A DNA stretch of 64,000 nucleotides from Tissierella praeacuta DSM 18095. Its GTDB lineage: Bacteria; Bacillota; Clostridia; Tissierellales; Tissierellaceae. The translations under genes were made by a program, and so were the position numbers. Location: the NCBI RefSeq assembly GCF_900128955.1, contig NZ_FQTY01000004.1, positions 62,001 to 126,000 of the forward strand. The letters run 5' to 3'. Shown here piece after piece: positions 45,857 through 54,814 of the stretch. Position 1 is the first letter of the stretch. Every line of letters starts with the position of its first letter. Under the pieces are notes generated by a model. It did not search any database and was not told the origin of the DNA. It saw only the letters and a program-made list of their open reading frames with translations.

Positions 45857-47263
45857 TTAGCAGTATATAGTTTTTATTTCAAGAAACTCTTCAAACCCTT
45901 CTATACCACCTTCTCTTCCTATACCTGAATATTTATATCCTCCAAATGGAGCATTTAAATCCCATTCCCCTTCATTAACATATATAGATCCTGTCCTTAT
46001 TTTTCTTGCAACTTTATTTGCTTTGTCTACTGGTCCAAATACAGCTCCTGCTAATCCATAAATACTATCATTAGCTATCTCTATGGCTTCTTCTTCTGTA
46101 CGATATGGTATTACACATAAAACAGGCCCAAACACTTCCTCCTGTGCTATAACCATATCATTAGACACATTTGTAAATACAGTAGGTCCCATATAATATC
46201 CTTCATGGCAATTCTCAGGAATTTCTCCTATCAATTTTCTTGCCCCTTCTTCTAATCCTATTTCAATATATTTTTTAACTTTATTAAACTGTTTTTCAGA
46301 TGCTAATGGTCCAACATCAACTGTTCTATCGGAAGGATTCCCAAATTTATAATTTTTAGTTTCTTCTATTATCATTTCTTCAATTTCACTCAAATCATCT
46401 TCTGGAACTAAAAGTCTTGTAAACGCATTACATGTTTGTCCCGTATTTAGATATACAGTGTCTAATGTAGATTTTACTGCTAATTTATAATCTCCACCCT
46501 TAAGAACTATTGCTGCTGATTTCCCTCCTAATTCTAATACAACCTTTTTTATGCCCTCTGCTGCTAATCTAGAAACCTCTCTTCCTCCGTCTGTAGAACC
46601 TGTAAAAGATATCATGTCCACCCCTTTATGGGATGCTAAAGCATTACCAACCTCTCCACCTCTACCTGATACCAAATTAAATACTCCTTTAGGAAATCCT
46701 GCTTTGTCTATTATATCTGTTAATATATATGCAGTTAAGGGAGTTGTTTGACTTGGTTTAAGAACAACACAGTTTCCTGCTAATAGAGCTGGAATAACTT
46801 TTTTTACTATTTGTTCTAATGGAAAGTTCCAAGGAGTTAAACACCCTATTACTCCTACTGGTTCTCTTCTTATAATAGATTTCTCTAACTTTCTTTCAAA
46901 TTCATATCTTTTAGCAATCTTTATATAGTTTTCAGCCTCTCTTACGTAAGCTTCTATATGAGTTTCCTTAGAAAATTTATAACCACATCCAAGCTCTTTT
47001 ACTACTGTTTCTGACATATATTCTATATTTTCATTCATCCCCTGTACAACTTTTTCCATAAGGTTTATTCTTTCTTCAACTGTACTGAATTGCCAAGTCT
47101 CAAAGGCCTGTCTTGCTGAACTTACAGCCTTATTAACATCCTCTTTATTAGCTCTTGGTACTTTTGCTATTATTGATTTATCTGAAGGATTTTCCACATC
47201 TATAAATTGTCCACCTTCGCTTTCTACCCACTCTCCATTAATATATATCTTTTGAAAATTCAT
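45857..47263 (-). CDS. NAD(P)-dependent aldehyde dehydrogenase
   Basis: A 468-residue member of the ALDH superfamily. Active-site Asn is in LTPWNFPLEQIVKKVIPALL, general base Glu in KVVLELGGKSAAIV, catalytic Cys in LNTGQTCNAFTRLLV, and the closing motif is QEEVFGPVLCVIPY. It oxidises an aldehyde to a carboxylate; substrate unknown. In this operon it would oxidise the aldehyde released by the SHMT-like enzyme, for example aminoacetaldehyde, but a semialdehyde or other aldehyde is equally allowed. AAGGAGGAAGTTAAAT precedes ATG. It lies 24 nt after the TRAP binding protein gene. Confidence 0.92.
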   Translation of the reverse strand: MNFQKIYINGEWVESEGGQFIDVENPSDKSIIAKVPRANKEDVNKAVSSARQAFETWQFSTVEERINLMEKVVQGMNENIEYMSETVVKELGCGYKFSKETHIEAYVREAENYIKIAKRYEFERKLEKSIIRREPVGVIGCLTPWNFPLEQIVKKVIPALLAGNCVVLKPSQTTPLTAYILTDIIDKAGFPKGVFNLVSGRGGEVGNALASHKGVDMISFTGSTDGGREVSRLAAEGIKKVVLELGGKSAAIVLKGGDYKLAVKSTLDTVYLNTGQTCNAFTRLLVPEDDLSEIEEMIIEETKNYKFGNPSDRTVDVGPLASEKQFNKVKKYIEIGLEEGARKLIGEIPENCHEGYYMGPTVFTNVSNDMVIAQEEVFGPVLCVIPYRTEEEAIEIANDSIYGLAGAVFGPVDKANKVARKIRTGSIYVNEGEWDLNAPFGGYKYSGIGREGGIEGFEEFLEIKTIYC

Positions 47264-47287
47264 ATTTAACTTCCTCCTTATTTAAAA

Positions 47288-48337
47288 TTATTTAGATTCT
47301 AATTCAGATATCTCTTCCATAAGTTTAGTCAATATATTTTCTCCATCTTTACCTACCATATTAATATATTTATTATAAGCTACCTTGCTTGCTTCCTTAA
47401 ATTTAGCTCTTTCTTCTTCAGTTAAATGTACTACCTCAATATCACTTGTAGATTTAATCTTATCTAAAGCACCTCCATTTAACTCAGCTTGTGCATCAAA
47501 TGAAAAATCCCTTAGTTCTTCAATAGTATTTAAAATCATTTGTTGTATATCTTCTGGTAAGCCTTCAAAAAATTTGGGATTTACAGAAGTAGTAGTTACA
47601 TATAAGCTAGAGGCTCCTAAAGTCAAATATTTTTGAACCTCATAAAATTTCATTTCCTCTATAGCTGATATAGGATTCTCCTGCCCTTCAATCATATTAA
47701 GTTGAAGTCCGCTATATACTTCCATATAGGGAAGTGGTGTAGGATTTGCACCATATGCTTCATATGAAGCTACAATCATTGGAGATGGCATAGTTCTCAT
47801 TTTTATCCCTTTCCATTTATCAGGAGTATTAACAGGTTTTTTAGTTGTCCATTCCATAGTTCCTTCAGTCCAATATGATAGCACTTTAATATTTCTCTCT
47901 AAATACTTAGATGTTAGCATTTCATTTAATGCTGTACTTGTTTTAAATATTTCTTTATTTTTTTCCATATCTTCTGGAAATAAAAAATGCAAAGAAAATA
48001 ATTGATTTTCTGGTACAATAGTCCCTGTATTTCCTGGAGATATTATAGCAAACTCTAATCCACCATTTTGTAGTAGTTCACATTGTTGAGTTGCATCTCC
48101 AATTTGTCCTACTGGATAAATATCAATATTTATTTTTCCATTAGATCTTCTCTCTATAACTTCTTTGAATTTTTTTACATATACATCTTGAATGCTACCA
48201 TTGTTCTCCTCATGTGCAAATCTCCAATTATATGTCTGGTCTTCATCACTTGGAGATTTATTTGCATTTCCACCACAACCTACTGACAAAATAACTATTA
48301 AAATAAGTAATGTTACACTAGGTATTATCCTTTTCAT
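47288..48337 (-). CDS. dctP: TRAP transporter substrate-binding lipoprotein (DctP family)
   Basis: A 349-residue DctP-type receptor. The lipoprotein signal is MKRIIPSVTLLILIVILSVG ending at Cys21, so it is membrane anchored, as needed in a Gram-positive cell. The conserved carboxylate-binding region is KWKGIKMRTMPSPMIVASYE with Arg181, followed by LPYMEVYSGLQLNMIEGQEN. TRAP ligands bear a carboxylate, including ectoines, sugar acids, amino acids and dicarboxylates. It is separated from dctQM by the M20 gene but belongs to the same operon. Confidence 0.92.
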   Translation of the reverse strand: MKRIIPSVTLLILIVILSVGCGGNANKSPSDEDQTYNWRFAHEENNGSIQDVYVKKFKEVIERRSNGKINIDIYPVGQIGDATQQCELLQNGGLEFAIISPGNTGTIVPENQLFSLHFLFPEDMEKNKEIFKTSTALNEMLTSKYLERNIKVLSYWTEGTMEWTTKKPVNTPDKWKGIKMRTMPSPMIVASYEAYGANPTPLPYMEVYSGLQLNMIEGQENPISAIEEMKFYEVQKYLTLGASSLYVTTTSVNPKFFEGLPEDIQQMILNTIEELRDFSFDAQAELNGGALDKIKSTSDIEVVHLTEEERAKFKEASKVAYNKYINMVGKDGENILTKLMEEISELESK

Positions 48338-48356
48338 TAGTTAATCCTCCTTAAAT

Positions 48357-49535
48357 TTAATTGTTTAAGAAATCTAAAGCAGTTCTCACATGCATTTCTA
48401 CACCATATTTAAGAGTATCCTCATCAATATCAAATTTTGGGTGATGGTGGGGATAGTTAGTATTCTTCTTAACATTACCTGTGCCTATAAAATAAAATGC
48501 ACTTGGAACTCTTTGAGAAAATTCAGCGAAGTCTTCTCCTGCCATACATCTGTATTCAACAACATTGTTATCTGATGTAAATGTCTTTATAGAAGCCTTT
48601 TTTACATAGTTAATCATCTTTTCATTATTTAATAATGAAGGATTGCTAGGTATGAATTTCAAATTATACTTAACATCCATAGCATCACAAACTCCTTTTA
48701 TAATCCTTTCAAATTTATTTAACAATAATTGTTTCTCTTTCTCCTCATCATTAAATAAAAATCTTATTGTTCCTCCAATCTCTACATTTTCAGCAATTAT
48801 ATTACGTCCGCTACCTCCATTAATCTTTCCAATCATAATTGCGATTGGTAACAGTGGATCAATTTCCCTTGTTTGTATGGATTGTAAGGTTTGTATTATA
48901 TTGGAGGCGGCCAAAATAGGGTCTATTGCAGTATGAGGTGAACCAGTATGTCCAGCTTTTCCAATAATATTTAACTCAAATTCTTCTAAAGCAGCCATTA
49001 CAGCTCCAGTAGATATTCCAATTTTCCCACTTTCTATAGGAGTCCAAAGATGTATGGCAAATGCAGCATCAGGACGAGGATTTTCCAGTACTCCTTCATT
49101 AATCATATCTAATGCTCCTGCTTCTTCCTCATTTGGCTGAAATACAAACTTAATATTTCCATTAATATTGTCTTTATATCTAACCAATATCTTTGCTGCT
49201 ACAAGCAACATTGCTATATGCCCATCATGCCCACAAGCATGCATTACACCTTTGTTTAAAGATTGAAAAGATAATCCTGTTTTTTCTTCTTGAGCTATTG
49301 CATCTAAGTCCGCTCTTAACATTACTGTTTTTCCTACTCTACTGCCTTTTAAAAGACCAACTACTCCTGTTTTTGCAATCTTTTTAACTTCTAAACCTAA
49401 ATCTTTTAAATATTCATAAACAATCTGTGAAGTTCTAAACTCATTGTAGCCTAATTCTGGATTCATATGAAAATCCCTTCGTAAGCTAATAAGTTCAGTT
49501 TCTAATAATTCAATTTCCTTTTTTAAGTCGTTCAT
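48357..49535 (-). CDS. M20D family amidohydrolase/deacylase
   Basis: A 392-residue di-metal amidohydrolase (hippurate/N-acyl-amino-acid hydrolase type). Metal ligands are in HACGHDGHIAMLL, QPNEEEAGALDMI and FAIHLWTP, and the last His in NYPHHHPKFDID. LRRDFHMNPELGYNE and the catalytic ADLDAI are typical. It removes acyl groups from amino acid nitrogen or hydrolyses cyclic amide products. Encoded between the TRAP permease and receptor genes, it is likely to deacylate the imported compound or the product of the M24 hydrolase. AAAGGTGTGTGAAAT precedes ATG. Confidence 0.92.
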   Translation of the reverse strand: MNDLKKEIELLETELISLRRDFHMNPELGYNEFRTSQIVYEYLKDLGLEVKKIAKTGVVGLLKGSRVGKTVMLRADLDAIAQEEKTGLSFQSLNKGVMHACGHDGHIAMLLVAAKILVRYKDNINGNIKFVFQPNEEEAGALDMINEGVLENPRPDAAFAIHLWTPIESGKIGISTGAVMAALEEFELNIIGKAGHTGSPHTAIDPILAASNIIQTLQSIQTREIDPLLPIAIMIGKINGGSGRNIIAENVEIGGTIRFLFNDEEKEKQLLLNKFERIIKGVCDAMDVKYNLKFIPSNPSLLNNEKMINYVKKASIKTFTSDNNVVEYRCMAGEDFAEFSQRVPSAFYFIGTGNVKKNTNYPHHHPKFDIDEDTLKYGVEMHVRTALDFLNN

Positions 49536-49575
49536 ATTTCACACACCTTTATTTCAATTATTTCAATACAGTATC

Positions 49576-50844
49576 TTAAGATATAAGTAATAAAGAAAGT
49601 TGTGGAAAGAAAATAATTAATGCTGAAATAATCACTAGCATAATTAAATATGCAGGCAACCTCCTAACCACATTGAGAAATGGTTTATCAAATATTGCAC
49701 AAGCAGTAAATATATTACATCCAAATGGTGGACTTATAGAAGCCAAAGCTGCTTGCAAGGTAATTATAACCCCTAAGTGGATTGGATGAACTCCTGCTTG
49801 TATGGCAAGTGGAAAAAATATGGGTGTTAAAATCACAATGGCTACTATAGAATCTACAAACATCCCTGCAATATAGAAAAATACAGTCACTGTAACTAGA
49901 ATCTTTATTGCTGATGGATTTGTTCCTAATACCGCCTGAGTTATAATTTGAGGTATTCTAGCATAGGAGATAGCCCAAGAAAATAAACTTCCTGCTGCAA
50001 CTAATATAAATACTGCAGTGGTTACTACTGCTGTAGATAAAGCAATATTTTTAAAATCTTTAAATTTTATTGATTTAAAAATGAAAAGTTCTAAAATAGA
50101 TGCATATAAAACCCCCATAGCTGCTGCTTCAGTAGGACTAAATACCCCTGAATATATTCCTGCAAATATAATAACTGGAAAACCTAATGGACCAATTGCT
50201 TTTTTAAATGCTTCTATCCTTCCCTTAAATGTAACTCTTTCTGTTCTTTGTATATTCTTTTTCTTGGCTCTATAATAATTATAAACAGAAAAAAATAGTA
50301 GCATTGTAAGTCCAGGAATTACACCAGATATAAATAAATCACCTACAGACGCACCTGTTACAACACAATACATAATCATTGAAATACTAGGAGGAATTAG
50401 CAATGCTATAATAGAAGAGCTTATAATCAAAGCAGTAGTATCATCATCTTCATATCCTGAATTTATTAATCTAGTTCTCATTGGTTTACCTATTGCTACT
50501 ACAGTTGCTTGCGTAGAACCTGAAATTGCACCAAATAATGTACATGTTGCTGCAGTTGTTATTGCCATCCCACCATGAATATGTCCTACAAAAGTATCCA
50601 CAAAATCTAACAATCTATTGGATGTCTGACCTACAGACATAATATCTGCTGCAAATATAAACATTGGAACTGATAAAAGAACTATTGGCGATACTCCTGC
50701 TATTAATTGCTGAGTAGCAAGAAGGGGATCAAGATTTGGAAAATATACTAATATCACTGCTAATGGAGCCATTATCATGGCTATGAACATTGGAAAGTTC
50801 AGCAAAAATAAAATTATCATTATAATCATTAAGGTCCAAATCAT
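49576..50844 (-). CDS. dctM: TRAP transporter large permease (DctM family)
   Basis: A 422-residue membrane protein of about 12-13 spans in the ion-transporter superfamily. The elevator-type motifs include LFGAISGSTQATVVAIGKPM, SSIIALLIPPSISMIMYCVV and GVFSPTEAAAMGVLYA, with Na+-site-like residues. It starts two bases after the dctQ stop, so the two are translationally coupled. With DctQ and DctP it forms a Na+-driven importer. Confidence 0.94.
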   Translation of the reverse strand: MIWTLMIIMIILFLLNFPMFIAMIMAPLAVILVYFPNLDPLLATQQLIAGVSPIVLLSVPMFIFAADIMSVGQTSNRLLDFVDTFVGHIHGGMAITTAATCTLFGAISGSTQATVVAIGKPMRTRLINSGYEDDDTTALIISSSIIALLIPPSISMIMYCVVTGASVGDLFISGVIPGLTMLLFFSVYNYYRAKKKNIQRTERVTFKGRIEAFKKAIGPLGFPVIIFAGIYSGVFSPTEAAAMGVLYASILELFIFKSIKFKDFKNIALSTAVVTTAVFILVAAGSLFSWAISYARIPQIITQAVLGTNPSAIKILVTVTVFFYIAGMFVDSIVAIVILTPIFFPLAIQAGVHPIHLGVIITLQAALASISPPFGCNIFTACAIFDKPFLNVVRRLPAYLIMLVIISALIIFFPQLSLLLIS

Positions 50845-50846
50845 TA

Positions 50847-51428
50847 TTATACTTCCTCCTTTCCCTGATTTTCAGTTATTTCGTCTATTAAGTTATTTAA
50901 GTCCCTATGAATCTCTTTATCTATTTCAACTTTAATTTCACTGGTTAAATATAAATCTCTATTTTTTATATTCAATATTAATGTTCTAATATATTCAATA
51001 GCTCCTAATAAAAAGCCTAAAGGAACAACAGAATAAATTAAATATATAGGTATTTGTAATGCTGGCGTAACCCTTCCCAAACCTTTAACGGATAAAACAT
51101 ATTTAAATGCTAAATATGAGAAATATGTCATAGCTATTGATGAAAATAAAGATATTATATACATAAATATTTTTTTATATTTATTATTCACCATATCAAA
51201 TACAATTGACATAGTAATATGTCTTCCTTTTCTAGCACAATATTCTAAACCAAAAAAAGATATTACTATGAGTAGTGCTTGGGCTATTTCTTCCGTAAAG
51301 GTTAAACTACTATTTAAAACAGCTCTCATAAATACTCCTACAATGAGCATAATAGCCATTATAATTACTGTATAGCTTAAAACAGTTTCCTCAATCTTTG
51401 ATATAGTCTTATTAAAAAAGTCGTTCAT
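50847..51428 (-). CDS. dctQ: TRAP transporter small permease (DctQ family)
   Basis: A 193-residue membrane protein with four spans: the first about 15-37 (VLSYTVIIMAIMLIVGVFMR), then the conserved FTEEIAQALLIVISFFGLEY, CARKGRHITMSIVFDMVN and a last VVPLGFLLGAIEYIRTL. An acidic tail of about 40 residues follows, longer than usual. It scaffolds the DctM transport subunit. It lies between the M24 hydrolase gene and dctM. Confidence 0.92.
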   Translation of the reverse strand: MNDFFNKTISKIEETVLSYTVIIMAIMLIVGVFMRAVLNSSLTFTEEIAQALLIVISFFGLEYCARKGRHITMSIVFDMVNNKYKKIFMYIISLFSSIAMTYFSYLAFKYVLSVKGLGRVTPALQIPIYLIYSVVPLGFLLGAIEYIRTLILNIKNRDLYLTSEIKVEIDKEIHRDLNNLIDEITENQGKEEV

Positions 51429-51500
51429 TACTTTTCCTCTCTTCCTTTTAAGTTTAATTTATATGAAGGGTTATAACCCTTCATATAAATTTTCAGAGAT

Positions 51501-52679
51501 TTACTTAACTAATAGTTTTCTTGGATAATTGGTAAATAACTCTATGCCCCTTTCTGTTACTCTAAAAGACTCACTAATATCAACACCACAATCATCTAAC
51601 CAAATACCTGGAATCATATGAAAAGTCATATTAGGTTGTAATATAGTTCTATCTCCAGGTCTGAAGCTAGCCGTATGTTCACCCCAATCTGGTGGATAAT
51701 TAAGCCCCATAGAATATCCAATACGTGAGTCTTTTATAAATCCACTTTTAGCTATGCTTTTTGCCCATACTCTCTCAGCTTCTTCACAAGTCATACCAGG
51801 TTTTATAGAATTTAAAGCATTAGTTAGTCCTTCCACTACAACAGATGCCAGTTCTCTAACTCTTTGAGGGGCATCTCCTAATATTAAAGTTCTTGAAAGA
51901 GGACAATGATATCTTCTATAGCACCCTGAAAGTTCAAGTATTACAGTATCTCCATCTCCATAAGGCTCATCTGTCCAACTTAAATGAGGAGTTGATGTTC
52001 TAATTCCACTTGGCATTAGTGGTACTATGGCTGAATAATCACCACCATATTCTTCTGTACCGCTAATTTGAGCATGATAAACCTTTGCAGCAGCGTCACA
52101 TTGTCTAACTCCAGCATCTATAGAATCATATGCTGTTTCCATAGCTTTTTCAGCTATTTTGGCTGCCTTTCTAATATACTCAATTTCAGACTCAGATTTT
52201 ATGATTCTTACCCAATTTACCAAGTTTGTTCCATCTACAAACCTTGCATTATGAAGTCCTTGTACTAATCTTTCTTGGCATTTAGCAGTATAATAATACG
52301 TATCCATTTCTGTTCCTATGATTTTATTTTGATATCCTTTTTCTTTTATAATATCTGCTACAAAATCCATAGGATGCTTAACAAGTGACTGTACATAGTC
52401 ATCTGTATATGGTCTTATGTTTTCTTCTGATAACCATGTTGTTAATCTAGCTGCATTTGAATCTTGTCCTCTCCCTACCCATATTGGTTCATCTTCATCA
52501 ATCATTACTATTAAACATTGATGTACATAAAAAGACCATCCATCAAATCCTGTAATATAGTTCATATTAGCAGGATCAGTAATAATCAATACTTCAATAC
52601 CATTTTCTAACATTCGGTTTTTGGTATTTAACAGTCTTTTCCTGTACTCCTCAACTTCAAAGTATAATGTCTTTCTCAT
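51501..52679 (-). CDS. M24-fold non-metal hydrolase resembling ectoine hydrolase DoeA/creatinase
   Basis: A 392-residue pita-bread hydrolase. The N-terminal part has NYITGFDGWSFYVHQCLIVM and VGRGQDSNAARLTTWL, patterns I associate with ectoine hydrolase (DoeA/EutD). The metal ligands of M24 peptidases are lost: the Asp pair is replaced in VILELSGCYRRYHCPLSRT (246-264), and the His site by GYSMGLNYPPDWGEH; a His is at 232 (STPHLSW), like the catalytic His232 of creatinase. The end GVDISESFRVTERG keeps a Glu. So it probably hydrolyses a C-N bond of a cyclic amidine or guanidino compound without metal. It is the first gene of the operon; alternatives are creatinase or an N-acyl hydrolase. Confidence 0.85.
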   Translation of the reverse strand: MRKTLYFEVEEYRKRLLNTKNRMLENGIEVLIITDPANMNYITGFDGWSFYVHQCLIVMIDEDEPIWVGRGQDSNAARLTTWLSEENIRPYTDDYVQSLVKHPMDFVADIIKEKGYQNKIIGTEMDTYYYTAKCQERLVQGLHNARFVDGTNLVNWVRIIKSESEIEYIRKAAKIAEKAMETAYDSIDAGVRQCDAAAKVYHAQISGTEEYGGDYSAIVPLMPSGIRTSTPHLSWTDEPYGDGDTVILELSGCYRRYHCPLSRTLILGDAPQRVRELASVVVEGLTNALNSIKPGMTCEEAERVWAKSIAKSGFIKDSRIGYSMGLNYPPDWGEHTASFRPGDRTILQPNMTFHMIPGIWLDDCGVDISESFRVTERGIELFTNYPRKLLVK

Positions 52680-52719
52680 TTAAACTCCTCCTTTATTTTA
52701 ATTTGAGTCTATTGTCTTT

Positions 52720-52727
52720 TGTCGACA
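52720..52727. promoter_or_regulatory. GntR operator before the catabolic operon
   Basis: The palindrome TGTCGACA (context TTTTGTCGACATTT) lies 41 nt upstream of the M24 start, overlapping the expected transcription start of a weak promoter TTGGTT / TATTAT (52761-52756 and 52739-52734, 16-bp spacer). It shares the core TTGTCGACA with the site in the gntR promoter. Confidence 0.6.
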
Positions 52728-52747
52728 TTTAAAATAATAAAAAATCA

Positions 52748-53434
52748 TCATTCAAAACCAAGATTGTTAAATTTACCCTCTTTATAGGAAATAATATGTT
52801 CTTTTAAGGCTTTTTTACATTTATCTATATCTTTACTTTTAAGAGCTTCAATAATATTATAGTGTTCTGTTGCTGTAACAAGTAAATCTCCTGTTTCATT
52901 AGTGTCATAAAGCATTGCCATCCTTAATTGAAAAAATATTCCCTCTAATATCTTAACTCTTCTCTGACTTCCAGATTTTTCCCAAAGATAACGATGAAAC
53001 TCCATATCCTTCATATTTAAAAGAATAGATTTTGACACTTCATCTCCTTCGGACTCAACAATATTAATCATTTCTTTTATTATATTTTCTAAATTTATAA
53101 AATCATCTTCTGTAAGCTTATTATTGTAAATTAATATTTTGATTATATTGTTTTCAAGCAATAGTCTAATATCAAATACTTCTTTTATATCTTCTGTATT
53201 AAATTTAGTAACATAAGTACCCTTTCTAGGAATTGTAGTTACTATTCCCTCATTTTCAAGTTCCCTTATTGCTTCTCTCACAGGGGCTCTACTAATACCT
53301 AATACAGTAGCAACTTCAGTTTCTAATATATGGTCTCCTCCCTTATATTCCCCTGCTAAAATAGCTTCTTTTATATAATTTGCAACAATACCACTTAAAT
53401 TCTCACGATTATTTATATATTTTTTTGCTAGCAT
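52748..53434 (-). CDS. GntR family regulator, FadR/FCD subgroup
   Basis: A 228-residue repressor-type regulator. The N-terminal winged helix has ETEVATVLGISRAPVREAIR, then ELENEGIVTTIPRKGTYVTK. The C-terminal all-helical FCD domain has EVFDIRLLLENNII, LLNMKDMEFHRYLWEKSG and a late TATEHYNIIEALK supplying metal-binding Asp/His residues. FCD regulators sense carboxylates. It sits directly upstream of the TRAP catabolic operon, and its own promoter contains a perfect operator palindrome, so it is probably autoregulated and induced by the substrate or an intermediate. Confidence 0.93.
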   Translation of the reverse strand: MLAKKYINNRENLSGIVANYIKEAILAGEYKGGDHILETEVATVLGISRAPVREAIRELENEGIVTTIPRKGTYVTKFNTEDIKEVFDIRLLLENNIIKILIYNNKLTEDDFINLENIIKEMINIVESEGDEVSKSILLNMKDMEFHRYLWEKSGSQRRVKILEGIFFQLRMAMLYDTNETGDLLVTATEHYNIIEALKSKDIDKCKKALKEHIISYKEGKFNNLGFE

Positions 53435-53550
53435 AATCGTCCTCCTAATCTTACTCTATATCTTAATTAAATTAAATATTTACCCTCTTTTGTATATTTA
53501 TTTAACAAACTAATATTTATTATTATACTCATAATTCTTAATTTGTATTT

Positions 53551-53579
53551 ATTATACCACTATGATTGTCGACAATCAA
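53551..53579 (-). promoter_or_regulatory. gntR promoter with embedded operator
   Basis: On the minus strand: TTGATT (53579-53574), 17-bp spacer, TATAAT (53556-53551). The perfect 14-bp palindrome GATTGTCGACAATC (53564-53577) covers most of the -35 and part of the spacer, as expected for a repressor site. Confidence 0.72.
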
Positions 53580-53618
53580 CAACTATTTTTAAATTTATTA
53601 ATTTTTCTAATACCTAAG

Positions 53619-53660
53619 TAATAAACTCCCACTATTTATGAAAGTAGTGGGAGTTTATTA
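53619..53660 (-). terminator. Terminator of the YitT gene
   Basis: A perfect 16-bp stem TAATAAACTCCCACTA / TAGTGGGAGTTTATTA with a 10-nt loop. Confidence 0.75.
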
Positions 53661-53803
53661 CTAATCTGACCAGTCTATAGAATAGTCAAATCTTGATATT
53701 ATATAAATTTATTAGCCTTTTCTGTAGAAAAATAAATCCATTAAAATAATTATATATTTCAATTAAGTATCTTAATCTTCTATATTTATATCCCAAAAAT
53801 CAA

Positions 53804-54685
53804 TTATATTTCTGCAGACTTAAAACCCTTACCTTTGACTTCTACCACATCTGTTATTGTAAAAAATGCTTTTGGGTCTACTTCGTTTACTATTTCCTTT
53901 AATTTAGCAATTTCTCTGGATGTAAGAGTACAGTAGATAATATCCTTATTTTCTTGAGTATATCCACCTTGCCCCTTTAAAAAAGTAACACCTCTATGTA
54001 ATTGTTCTATAATAGCAATAGATAATTCCTTGGATTTTTCTGATATTATTACTACATTTTTTTGTATATTAAATCCTGTTTGAACTTTATCTAGTATTTG
54101 ATATCCCATATACATAGATATTAAAGTATACATTGCGGATTTATATCCAAACAATAAGGAGGACAAAGTTATTATAACTGTATTAAACATCATCAATCCC
54201 GTTCCAATGTTTACATTAAGTTTTCTTTTTAAAATAGAAGCTACAACATCAAAGCCACCTTGACAAGTCCCATGTCTAAACATTAATCCCATCCCAAGTC
54301 CATTTAATACTGCTCCAAAAATTGATGCTAGAAGTATATCTTCTATTACAAAATATCGTGCAAAATCTTTAGTTATAGTAAGCCAAGATGAAAAGACAAG
54401 CATGGATATAAATGCATAGGTAATAAACTTTTTATCTAACATTCTAACACCTATTACAAATATAGGAAGATTTATTAAAAATACAGTTAAACCAGTAGTT
54501 ATACCTGTCAGATATTGAGTCATTATGGCAATGCCTCCAACACCACCACTTAATAATCCACTTGGAACAAAAAATACGTTAAACGCCAAAGAACATAATA
54601 AGTTCCCAATTATTATAAAAAATATTTTAGTAAATATCTCTTTAATTCCTCCTAATGTTGATTGTCCAGTTTTATTAATATCCAT
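53804..54685 (-). CDS. YitT family membrane protein (DUF161/DUF2179)
   Basis: A membrane protein with five or six N-terminal spans and a cytoplasmic DUF2179 C-terminus (about residues 200-290). YitT features are CSLAFNVFFVPSGLLSGGVG, LMFRHGTCQGGFDVVASILK and IQKNVVIISEKSKELSIAII. The function is not established; the family is abundant in Firmicutes. The frame runs up to 54751, but the ATG at 54685 (MDINKTGQS) follows AAAGGAGTCAAGAA, giving 293 residues. It lies between the IclR gene and the GntR operon. Confidence 0.88.
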   Translation of the reverse strand: MDINKTGQSTLGGIKEIFTKIFFIIIGNLLCSLAFNVFFVPSGLLSGGVGGIAIMTQYLTGITTGLTVFLINLPIFVIGVRMLDKKFITYAFISMLVFSSWLTITKDFARYFVIEDILLASIFGAVLNGLGMGLMFRHGTCQGGFDVVASILKRKLNVNIGTGLMMFNTVIITLSSLLFGYKSAMYTLISMYMGYQILDKVQTGFNIQKNVVIISEKSKELSIAIIEQLHRGVTFLKGQGGYTQENKDIIYCTLTSREIAKLKEIVNEVDPKAFFTITDVVEVKGKGFKSAEI

Positions 54686-54814
54686 TTCTTGACTCCTTTT
54701 ATAATATTTTAATGATAAATGTATACCCAAATAATACTTTCTTATATACAAATTATATTAGTAATATCAAAATAAAAATCAACTTATTAAAATAAGAAGA
54801 TTTTTATTTTATAC

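Larger units (their letters stand above)
53435..53803. other. 369-nt intergenic region upstream of gntR
   Basis: It contains the gntR promoter and operator (53551-53579) and the terminator of the YitT gene (53619-53660). The rest is AT-rich without recognisable features. Confidence 0.6.
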
